From a virus, in IMG/VR virus record IMGVR_UViG_3300023192_001927, positions 1-25,592 of that record: a stretch of DNA of 25,592 nt; one strand, given 5' to 3'. The translations under genes and the position numbers were made by a program. Under the pieces are notes generated by a model. The model did not search any database. It was not told the DNA's origin and saw only the letters and a program-made list of their open reading frames with translations. The stretch's first letter is position 1; each line of letters opens with the position of its first letter. This document shows positions 7,663-16,416 of the stretch, piece after piece.

Positions 7663-7928
7663 ACTCACTAGTAGAAAGAGGGTACGGAATAGAATATATT
7701 CTTGATCTAGACCTTGTTTCGTTTAACGAACTTATTGTAACTGCTACTAAGAATAAATACAGAGAAAGAATACAACTAGCCTGGGAAAACTTTGCTGCCT
7801 CTCAGTGTGCAAGTCAAAAAGACTTCAAGAAAGCCATTATAGCACCCTACGAAAAAATAGTAGGAATTGAAATGAACAAACAGGACGACTCAAGAGCTTT
7901 TATACAAAAGTTTAGAGGGGGGATGTAG
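7596..7928 (+). CDS. T-like extension of the tail chaperone, reached by -1 ribosomal frameshift
   Basis: The -1 frame relative to the G-like gene is open from 7425 to the TAG at 7926-7928 and has convincing coding content past the G stop: DYWGRICSFVDSLVERGYG, then NKYRERIQLAWENFAA and KKAIIAPYEKIVG. It has no ribosome site or sensible start codon of its own. A slip at the last GAAAAAC (7596-7602; read G AAA AAC in the zero frame) would give a fusion of about 299 residues, close to the size ratio of lambda G and GT. The T part would contact the tape measure protein, whose gene starts 8 bases after the TAG. The exact slip site is inferred; the extension frame itself is well supported. Confidence 0.8.
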   Translation, partial: EKQSSGSLIDDEDYWGRICSFVDSLVERGYGIEYILDLDLVSFNELIVTATKNKYRERIQLAWENFAASQCASQKDFKKAIIAPYEKIVGIEMNKQDDSRAFIQKFRGGM

Positions 7929-7936
7929 GTACTAAC

Positions 7937-10900
7937 ATGGTTGATCCTGGCTTATCAGTAGGGGACAAGATTCGACTAGATCTAGAGGTAGCTGTAAAAG
8001 ACGCACAGAGCCTATTAGATCTAACAAAAAGTCTAAAAGATCTTGCTAAGACTTTTCGGTTCGTTAAAGACAAAGGAAAAGAACTAGCAGAAACAAACAA
8101 GCGGTTAAAAAAAGCTCAGGAGGATTTCAATAAGGTAATAAAAAGGGCTAAAGGACTTAAAAGTGCGCTAGTACAGCAAACAAAAATAGAAGTCCAAGCT
8201 ACAAAAGAACTAGGTAGTGCATTCAAAAAACTACGGGTAGAAGAAGAAAAAGCCCACAAACTTGCCAAAGCAAAATTCAATCTGACGAGGCAACAGATCT
8301 CTGCAAATGTTGCTCTGATGAGGGCAACAAAAAATATACAAAAAGTCGAGAACAGAAGATTAACAACTGCTGCTACTCAAGCAGAGGTAGATAGAAAAAA
8401 GCTAAGACTAAACGCAGAAGAGCTTGCACAACTTGGTCTAAAAGCAACAGCTATAAGCAGAGAAATTGCAGCAAAAGAGCAACTAGCTCTGCAAAACGCT
8501 CTTCTAGGTGAGAAAGAGACAAGAAACATTAGGGCACAGGTTCTTGCTCTAAAAGCAAAGAACGCAGAGCTAGACAAACAAGCTCTGCGTAAAGCAAGAG
8601 CAGCAGCAGGACTCCCTGCAACAGATGGTGTGCCTAGCGCAGATAGAGTAAAGAAGTCCAGGGGCCAAGTAGACAAACTAAACAGATCGCTTAAAACAAC
8701 TCAGTCTATGGGCAACAGGATCTCCTTTACCTTTAGGAGACTGTTCGGGATTCTGGCTGCTTTCACCATTGCCCGTAAACTCGTACAGGGATTTGTTGAG
8801 TCTGTAAAGGCAGCAATTAAATTCAATGCCCAGTTGGAGCAATCCATCTTGGGTATGGCTTCTCTTATTGTGTCGGCAGGTAGAATACACACAGCACTTG
8901 GACCCGCTGTTACAGAGGCTCAAAACCTAGCTCTTGCCACACAAGAAGCCAGAAAACAAATAGAACTATTACGATCAGACGCTCTTCAAACAGCAGCGTC
9001 TTTTGAAGATCTAATAGAAGCTTTCCAAATAGCCATTACCCCTGGTCTGCAAGCTGGGCTGGGCTTGAATGAGATTCGGGAACTGACGGTAAGGATCTCC
9101 CAAGCAGCAGCGGCTATTGCGCTACCTCAGAGACAACTTGCGGAAGAGATCAGGTCTTTGCTGCAAGGAACCATCCGAGTGCGGGACACGCGAATTGCGG
9201 TGTCCCTAGGCATCACCAACGACGATATCCGTCGAGCAAAAGAGCTTGGTGATCTAGGCGGGTTCCTTACTCGCAGGTTCAGGGCTTTCGCACTAGCAGG
9301 AAAACAAGCAGAGCAAAACCTTTCAATTCTGTTCACCAACACCAAAGACGCACTTCTGCTTCTCGCAGGTAGGGCTGGTGTGGATTTCTTTGACTCAGTT
9401 AAGGAAATACTCACAAGCATAAAAGACAGTGTTGTAGAGCTAAATAAAGTTACAGGGGAGATAGAACTTGACCCTGAAGCCATGGCAGTGGCAGATACTT
9501 TCTTCTCTGCGCTTGAATCGGCTGTGCGTGAGGCAATAAAACTAAAAGATAATCTTAGTTCTTTTCAACTAGAACAGATAGGTAGCGCACTTTCCTCCAC
9601 TTTCAGTGCCACCATGACGATACTGAGAGTCGGACTTGAGGTGTTCATTGATGCTATATCTATAATTTCAGTAGGCTTAAATGCTGTCTTTCTTGTAATT
9701 AAAGGAATAGGAAAAATATTCGGGATTTTTGCTCAGGAACCCGCAATTAACAAAGCCATAAGTGGTCTTTTGAAACTAATGCTGGCTCTGGGTTTAGCTA
9801 TAAAAATAACCACCGCTGCCTGGGCAATACACAAGATTGTAGTAAAAGGAGTAAAGGCTGTATACTACACAACGCTGGTGGGCGGGAGAGCATTGGTAAC
9901 GATGTTAAAGTTTATGACCTTAGCTGTAGTTGGATCTACAGCGTCCTTTAAAGCTTTAAAAGTAACGCTGGCACCTTTGCTAATACCTATTGCTGCTTTA
10001 CTTGCAAAAATCACAGCAATTGCATTAACCGCTCTAGTTGCAGTAAGCGCAGTGAGACTGATGTTGAGTGCAGATGTAGAAGCAGATGCAATAGAAAAAC
10101 TAGAGGAACTAATACGCCTTAGAGAAGAAGAACTAAAGCTTATTAGGTATGCCAAATCAGACCTGTTAGATTCGGCTGATGCAATAGCGAGTCAAGAAAG
10201 AGAGTTTGGTCTTTTGCAAGATCGAATAAGACGAGTAGTTGCCGATCTAAACAAACTTGGTGTGTCCTCTGAAGAACTAGATCTAGTTCATGCAGGAACA
10301 GACCCAGCCGATGTTAGAAATTTCGTAGATAGAATAGTTAAAGATGCAAAACACCTACTATCAAGTCTTGGCAAAGAAATGGGAGACTTGGCCTCTGGGC
10401 TGTTTGGCGGAAAAGTGGGCCAGTCAGAACTAGAAAAGATATTCGAAAATTTCCCCCAAGCAGTGTCTCCAATAAACAGGGCACTGGATCAGCAAAGAGA
10501 TAAACTAAAAAATCTAGGCGAACAACTTAACGAGCATATAACACTTTCTGGTCTCATAGCGCAGAACATGGGTCTTGGTGGAGAAGCCCTTGAACACAGA
10601 ATAGCGCAAGCTAAAACAGAATTAGATCTAAAGAAGACAACCCTTCAGCTAGAGGCAGAGAGAACAAACGCAGAAAAGGCAACAGATAATGCACTTGAAT
10701 CTAAGCTCAACATACAAAGAAGAATAAACAAACTATCAAAAGAAGATCAGAACATAGTGGCCTTTGGTCTTAACTCACTAAAAGTCAGAAAAGGAATAAC
10801 AAACCAAATTTCGTTATTAGAGCAGAAAATAGCTACACAATATGCACTGAAAGCAAAAGAAAGAGAAGAAACAGAAAGAGATAGAATAGACTTAGTTGTT

Positions 10901-12343
10901 AAAGGTTTAGAAGAAGAAATAAAAAAAGCTGAGAAACTAGCAGAAATAGAAAGGGTTATGGGGGATTCTTTTTTTGACAAAATAGACGATGTAGAGCAAA
11001 GGAAATTCCTTGCAGAAATCGTAGAAGATCAGTTACAGGCAGAAGCAAACCTCAACGCTGCACTATCTGCAAGAGAAGAAATACTAGCAGCCATACTGAC
11101 TATAACAAAAGCTATAAGAGCAGAGGCTGGAGCAGCCTTGGCAAAAGAGGCTAGTACACAAACACAAACACTCAAGCTACAAACAGCAGAACTTGAGCTT
11201 CAGCTTAGGCACCAGAAAGAGCTAACACAGTTTTCAACTGCGTTTACAGAAACCAGAGTGTCAGAAAAGACTCTCGTACAGGCAAGACAAGCAGTAGAAC
11301 TAGAACGGCAAAAGCTGTCAGTAATAGACGCGACGAGGACCATACAAGAAGCTCAATTTTTAAAATCACTTGAAGCCGCAAAAACCGATGTTGAAAGAAA
11401 CGCTATCATCGAAAGAATGGTAGCAGGACAAAAACAATTTAACATTGAGCTTGGCATACAAAATGAAAAGCTCCAACAAACGGTCAACATACTGGATGAC
11501 CTGAAGTTCCAAGAAGACGAACCAATATTCGCTGGTGCGCTTGAAGCTGTAAGGCAAATGTCTGCTGACCTTGGAACAGAATTCACCCGCATGACCGAGG
11601 TTGTCAAATTCGGACTTGAAGGACTAGCAGACGCTATGACAGGTCATATAGTTGGCCTGTTCGATCCAACTGACACTATGACAGCAAAGGAAAGATTAGG
11701 ACGGTTCTTGCTTTCAATGTCTGCGATGATGATACAGATGATAATCAGGGTTGCCATAATCCAGAATATGCTTTTGCCTTGGCTTAATGCTATGGCAGCA
11801 AACAAAGTCCTAGAAGCAACAGCAACCAGCATAGGAACCAAGATAGCAACCTTCGGACTGGCACATGAAGGTGGAACGATCAAACCAGCAGATCACGACA
11901 CCAAACGGGCTTTCGGTCTTAGAAAAGGAGGGGCAACAGGACGACCTGGGAATATCCACCCCAACGATACTGTGCCTATTTGGGCAGAGCCTGGGGAGTG
12001 GATGATGCGCTTGTCTGCTGTGAAGAAGTACGGACTTGGTATTATGAGTTCTATAAACGATGGTCTTGTAGATCCTTCTGCGCTGGCTGCGCTTTCTGGT
12101 GCTAGTAACATTAGTCGAAACATAAGTGCAAACACCTCTCCTTCTTTCGCTAAGGGTGGTATGGTCTCAGACCAACTTGCTTTGCAAGCAGCCTTACCAA
12201 ATGAGTCTGAGTCTGAAATGCCTAATGTGGGTTTCGTGCTTGCATCTGACGATCAAATGGACGCAATGATAAACGGAGGAAGCGGTGCACTGTTGCGCTG
12301 GTTCGCTGACAACTCCAGCGTGATAAAAGGGCTAATAGATTAA
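7937..12343 (+). CDS. Tape measure protein
   Basis: At 1468 residues this is the longest gene. It sets tail length and is threaded through the tail tube. Residues 20-250 are Lys/Glu/Ala-rich coiled coil. A hydrophobic segment at about 265-285 (FGILAAFTIARKLVQGF) and a hydrophobic cluster at about 570-715 (e.g. AALLAKITAIALTALVAVSA) are the membrane-seeking segments typical of tape measures. More coiled coil runs to about 1190. The C-terminus has FLLSMSAMMIQMIIRVAII and NDTVPIWAEPGEWMMRLSAV followed by YGLGIMSSIN, a common tape-measure ending. I see no peptidase motif. It starts 8 bases after the T-like frame and ends one base before the next gene. At about 0.15 nm per residue it predicts a tail near 220 nm. 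Confidence 0.93.
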   Translation: MVDPGLSVGDKIRLDLEVAVKDAQSLLDLTKSLKDLAKTFRFVKDKGKELAETNKRLKKAQEDFNKVIKRAKGLKSALVQQTKIEVQATKELGSAFKKLRVEEEKAHKLAKAKFNLTRQQISANVALMRATKNIQKVENRRLTTAATQAEVDRKKLRLNAEELAQLGLKATAISREIAAKEQLALQNALLGEKETRNIRAQVLALKAKNAELDKQALRKARAAAGLPATDGVPSADRVKKSRGQVDKLNRSLKTTQSMGNRISFTFRRLFGILAAFTIARKLVQGFVESVKAAIKFNAQLEQSILGMASLIVSAGRIHTALGPAVTEAQNLALATQEARKQIELLRSDALQTAASFEDLIEAFQIAITPGLQAGLGLNEIRELTVRISQAAAAIALPQRQLAEEIRSLLQGTIRVRDTRIAVSLGITNDDIRRAKELGDLGGFLTRRFRAFALAGKQAEQNLSILFTNTKDALLLLAGRAGVDFFDSVKEILTSIKDSVVELNKVTGEIELDPEAMAVADTFFSALESAVREAIKLKDNLSSFQLEQIGSALSSTFSATMTILRVGLEVFIDAISIISVGLNAVFLVIKGIGKIFGIFAQEPAINKAISGLLKLMLALGLAIKITTAAWAIHKIVVKGVKAVYYTTLVGGRALVTMLKFMTLAVVGSTASFKALKVTLAPLLIPIAALLAKITAIALTALVAVSAVRLMLSADVEADAIEKLEELIRLREEELKLIRYAKSDLLDSADAIASQEREFGLLQDRIRRVVADLNKLGVSSEELDLVHAGTDPADVRNFVDRIVKDAKHLLSSLGKEMGDLASGLFGGKVGQSELEKIFENFPQAVSPINRALDQQRDKLKNLGEQLNEHITLSGLIAQNMGLGGEALEHRIAQAKTELDLKKTTLQLEAERTNAEKATDNALESKLNIQRRINKLSKEDQNIVAFGLNSLKVRKGITNQISLLEQKIATQYALKAKEREETERDRIDLVVKGLEEEIKKAEKLAEIERVMGDSFFDKIDDVEQRKFLAEIVEDQLQAEANLNAALSAREEILAAILTITKAIRAEAGAALAKEASTQTQTLKLQTAELELQLRHQKELTQFSTAFTETRVSEKTLVQARQAVELERQKLSVIDATRTIQEAQFLKSLEAAKTDVERNAIIERMVAGQKQFNIELGIQNEKLQQTVNILDDLKFQEDEPIFAGALEAVRQMSADLGTEFTRMTEVVKFGLEGLADAMTGHIVGLFDPTDTMTAKERLGRFLLSMSAMMIQMIIRVAIIQNMLLPWLNAMAANKVLEATATSIGTKIATFGLAHEGGTIKPADHDTKRAFGLRKGGATGRPGNIHPNDTVPIWAEPGEWMMRLSAVKKYGLGIMSSINDGLVDPSALAALSGASNISRNISANTSPSFAKGGMVSDQLALQAALPNESESEMPNVGFVLASDDQMDAMINGGSGALLRWFADNSSVIKGLID

Positions 12344-12344
12344 C

Positions 12345-15300
12345 ATGGCTATCATAGCACTAGATGGATTTGATCTAGATAACACAGAGTCTGCACTGGA
12401 ACGCAGATACCCTGGATCAACTATAGCTGGCAGCGGCTCAGTAGTAGACGACGATGGCAGACTTGGAGGTAGGTGCTTAAAATCTACTCTTTCGCAACAG
12501 CATGTCATAGTTATAGATCACAAAAACTACAATCCAGTCGGGGGCACATCACAACTGTACAACTTGGGCATTGCTATAAAACTTAGCACACCCTCATCCA
12601 CATTCTCATACGACATGGTAGAGGTATACGATTCCTCTGGGGATAATGTAGCAGCAAGAATACGATTGATAGCAGACGGCACTTCTACCACAGGATTCAA
12701 CTTACAGTACCACGGGTCGTCCGTTTTCGACCTTAAAACAGATCTAAGCAAGGAACTAGCCTACAATACTTGGTGGTATGTAGAGCTTGAAGTTGAACTT
12801 GGAAGTCCAACATCTCCAAAATCTAGACTGCTTATAAACGATCAAGTTATGTTCAAGTATAGCGGAGGGGGGATAAATGGACTTAAAGGATACAACAAAA
12901 CACAACTGAAACTGGTTTCCGCAAACAACGATGTATTCATAGACGATTTCTACATCAACACTGGTGGAGACCCAGGCATACTAGGTAGCGAGACACGGGT
13001 ATCTAGTTCGGTGCCTGACGGAGACAACTTTATAGAATGGTTTCCGACAGGCGGCAATAGTTCTGGTGACAATTTCGATACAATTGACGAACTCGGAGAA
13101 GCCGATGACTATGACACCTTCGTGACTAACATTATAGATGGAGATAAAGACATATACACAATGTCTAACTTCGACGGCATAGGCGGGGCTGTGTACGGAA
13201 TAGAGTATGCAATAGACACAGTATCCAACGATGAAACGGTACACACAATTTATCCTGTATTGAACTTATCAAACGAAGAAATTCTGGATCCTGTTTATTC
13301 TGGAATGCTTTCAGAGAGTTGGACTAGAATATCAATAAAAAAAACAACAGATCCAACTACAGGAATGGCTATAGGTATAGACAGACTTCTTGATGTAAAA
13401 GCTGGATTCAGAGCAAGTAAATCTCAATATGGTGGCGACTTTCTGCTTATGCCTATCGCATTAAGTGACGACACTTTATTAGGAAATGTATTTCTGGACG
13501 GTGCTGACGACTGGATTATCAATCAACAAATGGTTGGACAGGGCTACAGAGTTGTGGCATCAGACGAGAGCGGTATACCTGTGGAACTATCTGATGGATC
13601 CGCTGTACACATAATTCTGGAAGGTGACGCAGTAAGACCCAGAGCGTCATTTAAGAAAAGTGATCCTATAAGGTATGACGGATTCTACTTCCCAACAGCA
13701 GGAGATCCTAGATACTACCAAATAACACACTATGTATCCTCACTGGATACCAACTCATGGACATACGATGTACAGATAGAGCTTTCGTATCCTGCACCGA
13801 TAGGAGGTGTTAGCATTCCATACTCTGTATCGGGAACAGGCACAACAAACACCTATACAATAACCCCGTGGGAAATAGACTCTGCCTACAATTCTCCTAT
13901 AGTCATACCTGAAGGATCCACAACAGGAACAATAAGGGTAACTGTTCCTGCTCTTGCTATTCCTGACTACAAATTTACCAACACACACAAAGAATATTCT
14001 CTAATATTCAAAATATATCAAGACGAAGAAACAGACTACAGGACACACGGCACTACAGACGAATTTAGACTGTACATGAAACAAGCAGACTATGACTCTC
14101 TTAGCACCAACAACACAGCACAACTAATAGGCAAACAGTTCCCACCGCTTATAAGATCAAAAATAGAAAACTTCTATGCCTTAAGCCCTAGCGTTAACGA
14201 TATTGTTGACATAATGATATTTGAAGGTCACGATACTGTCATTGGTGGCCCCCAAGATGTAAATTTTAACTACCCGTACTCAAACGATCCTGTATATCTT
14301 TACTGGAAAGTAGATGTAAACACGATATTCGAGGGCTGGGGTCGTGACAACGAAGACGAAGTCTCGGGTATGCCAACAACGGGCGTGTTTACAGATATAG
14401 CTGGCAGCAGGTTATGGGCCACAGCAATAAAAGATGATGGGTCGATAGTCTCCTGGGGAGAGGAAAAGTGGGATAATATCCAAGGCACACCTTCGGGGAC
14501 TGGATTCTTACAGGTGGCTGCTGGTGACTATCATGGAGTTGCGCTTAAAACGGACGGATCAATTGTCTGCTGGGGCTTCAATAGTGACGGACAGACAGAC
14601 GGCCCAACTGGGAATGACTTTGTACAGGTAACAGCGGGAGGCCCTTGGCCCGCTGGTGGATCCTCGGCTGCGATCAAAACAAACGGGTCAATTGTCCAAT
14701 GGGGATACCTTGACCAGTCTGGGTCCTGGCATGCTGATCCCCCGGCTGGTTCCGATTTCGTGGAAATATCTATGGGGAATTCTTTTGGTCTAGCGTTAAA
14801 AGACGATGGGACAATTGTAGGCTGGGGAAACGACTCCCAAAATCAACTCGGGAACATCCCCCCGGGAAGCTATGTAAAGATTGCGGCAGGGGGGTATTTC
14901 GGGGTGGCAATCAAAACAGATGGGACATTAGCTGCCTGGGGCCAAGACAACGAGGGCCAAGTAGCCAATGTTCCGAGTGGGTCAGGCTGGGTTGATATAA
15001 CCTGTGGAGGGAGATGGGGTCTCGCCAGGAAAGCAAACGGGTCGCTTGCTCAATGGGGCTACAGCGGGACCGACTTAAACACAGACACCCCACCAGGAAC
15101 GGGGTTCACTCTTATAGCTGCTTCCAACCAGACTGCGTATGCGCTGAAGACTTCTCTAGCAGAGGGCACCAAATGGAAAATGGTGGATCACAACGGTGAC
15201 GATATAACACAAGGATCCTACAACCTCCAAGACTCGTACACAGCACCGCCACTCACATCGCTAAACAGAAATGTCCCCAGGTGTTTCATAAAGCTACTAA

Positions 15301-16415
15301 GCACAGACACAGGCTTTATAAAAGTAAAATTCGACTACGAACAAGTTAAAGTATCTATGAAGTTCACTTCTATAATCGATGCGTGGTTGGAGATAGTAGA
15401 AAGACTAAACGAAAATCTGTGGGCAAAAACGCAGACTTGGTCTCCAATGCGTAGTGGTTGGGGAATAGAATACTTCCCAGATGGGTCTGGTGGTAATGTG
15501 GTATGCAATAGCACACTTTCCCCTGTGTACGACGATGAAGGCATTCTCACATACGCAGGTAATGTAAATCCTTGCTTCACAACTGTTGTAGATTCAACAA
15601 AAGAAGACTCACAAGGAAACAAGCTACCAGTCTTTGAGATAACAGATGACTATACGGACGGCAGTAAGAATATTAATAATGTAAGAAACATACCGTATGT
15701 TCGCATTGACCTTAGTGGGCAATACGATGCAGACGGTTCTGTTGATTACTATCCAGTTAAAAAAGGTACTGGCAACCCAGAACCGCCGAACACTAAAGCA
15801 GGATACACACTGGCGTATGTAAAAATTACAGACCCGTCAGCAGACACTTTAGCTAGTCTAGGTAAATCGGTCTCCCCTTTTGTAAGGCTGGCTCTTAGAG
15901 ATAAAAGTGCCAACATACAAGTACAAAACTGGAATAGAATTACGCACCCAGGCGTGGACAGTCAAGCATTTGCTATGTACATAAGAAACGGATCTAATAA
16001 TTGGTCTGTATATGACACAGGTGAAACACCTACAGATGTAACAAAACCATACGCTGGTGTTATCAACAACACAGACCACAGCATACTTTGGCTTCTTAGA
16101 GAAGATGAAGAGAAAAATATACAAAAATATGCTGGAATTAACTTTCTAATTCGACCCATGTGGCACACAAATTCCGACATACGAGATAACGGTCTGATAG
16201 ATAGATGTGTTTGTTTATACGAACCGTTCTTGCAGACATACGATGTAATACCCCCAACACTGACAGACAACGGGGACGGTTCGCATACTATGACATTGCC
16301 TGATTGGTGGCCCGTACTGGGAAATCACTGGGAACCTAGAGGAAATGCTGTTATGCTAGAAGACAGCGAAAGCGCAAACTTACATTACAACTATTTCATA
16401 CTAACGGTCGGCTAA
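12345..16415 (+). CDS. Large tail-tip or fibre protein with LamG-like, Calx-beta-like and seven-unit RCC1 domains
   Basis: A 1356-residue protein directly downstream of the tape measure. Residues 1-215 resemble a LamG/concanavalin-type sandwich: GFDLDN, then YNTWWYVELEVELG, LLINDQVMF and VFIDDFYINTG. A second beta region spans about 225-420. Residues 470-555 match a Calx-beta pattern: VSIPYSVSGTGTTNTY, then VIPEGSTTGTIRVTV. Residues 662-941 are seven repeats of 34-43 residues, each starting WG and ending near ALKTDGSIV, a complete RCC1-type beta-propeller. The C-terminal 415 residues are beta-rich without a recognised fold; I see no Asp/Glu/His cluster that would show an enzyme. The role is inferred as receptor binding or tail-tip decoration. 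It could instead be a side fibre attached to the distal tail. Confidence 0.7.
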   Translation: MAIIALDGFDLDNTESALERRYPGSTIAGSGSVVDDDGRLGGRCLKSTLSQQHVIVIDHKNYNPVGGTSQLYNLGIAIKLSTPSSTFSYDMVEVYDSSGDNVAARIRLIADGTSTTGFNLQYHGSSVFDLKTDLSKELAYNTWWYVELEVELGSPTSPKSRLLINDQVMFKYSGGGINGLKGYNKTQLKLVSANNDVFIDDFYINTGGDPGILGSETRVSSSVPDGDNFIEWFPTGGNSSGDNFDTIDELGEADDYDTFVTNIIDGDKDIYTMSNFDGIGGAVYGIEYAIDTVSNDETVHTIYPVLNLSNEEILDPVYSGMLSESWTRISIKKTTDPTTGMAIGIDRLLDVKAGFRASKSQYGGDFLLMPIALSDDTLLGNVFLDGADDWIINQQMVGQGYRVVASDESGIPVELSDGSAVHIILEGDAVRPRASFKKSDPIRYDGFYFPTAGDPRYYQITHYVSSLDTNSWTYDVQIELSYPAPIGGVSIPYSVSGTGTTNTYTITPWEIDSAYNSPIVIPEGSTTGTIRVTVPALAIPDYKFTNTHKEYSLIFKIYQDEETDYRTHGTTDEFRLYMKQADYDSLSTNNTAQLIGKQFPPLIRSKIENFYALSPSVNDIVDIMIFEGHDTVIGGPQDVNFNYPYSNDPVYLYWKVDVNTIFEGWGRDNEDEVSGMPTTGVFTDIAGSRLWATAIKDDGSIVSWGEEKWDNIQGTPSGTGFLQVAAGDYHGVALKTDGSIVCWGFNSDGQTDGPTGNDFVQVTAGGPWPAGGSSAAIKTNGSIVQWGYLDQSGSWHADPPAGSDFVEISMGNSFGLALKDDGTIVGWGNDSQNQLGNIPPGSYVKIAAGGYFGVAIKTDGTLAAWGQDNEGQVANVPSGSGWVDITCGGRWGLARKANGSLAQWGYSGTDLNTDTPPGTGFTLIAASNQTAYALKTSLAEGTKWKMVDHNGDDITQGSYNLQDSYTAPPLTSLNRNVPRCFIKLLSTDTGFIKVKFDYEQVKVSMKFTSIIDAWLEIVERLNENLWAKTQTWSPMRSGWGIEYFPDGSGGNVVCNSTLSPVYDDEGILTYAGNVNPCFTTVVDSTKEDSQGNKLPVFEITDDYTDGSKNINNVRNIPYVRIDLSGQYDADGSVDYYPVKKGTGNPEPPNTKAGYTLAYVKITDPSADTLASLGKSVSPFVRLALRDKSANIQVQNWNRITHPGVDSQAFAMYIRNGSNNWSVYDTGETPTDVTKPYAGVINNTDHSILWLLREDEEKNIQKYAGINFLIRPMWHTNSDIRDNGLIDRCVCLYEPFLQTYDVIPPTLTDNGDGSHTMTLPDWWPVLGNHWEPRGNAVMLEDSESANLHYNYFILTVG
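14328..15167 (+). repeat. Seven RCC1-type coding repeats
   Basis: Repeat starts read EGWGRDNEDEV, WGEEKWDNIQG, WGFNSDGQTDG, WGYLDQSGSWH, WGNDSQNQLGN, WGQDNEGQVAN and WGYSGTDLNTD. Each continues to a VxIAAG-like strand and a (A/G)(L/I)K.DG.(I/L) ending. Seven units equal one full RCC1 propeller. Most 60-base lines here count 50-62% GC by hand against about 28-45% in flanking parts of the gene. Confidence 0.85.
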
Positions 16416-16416
16416 A

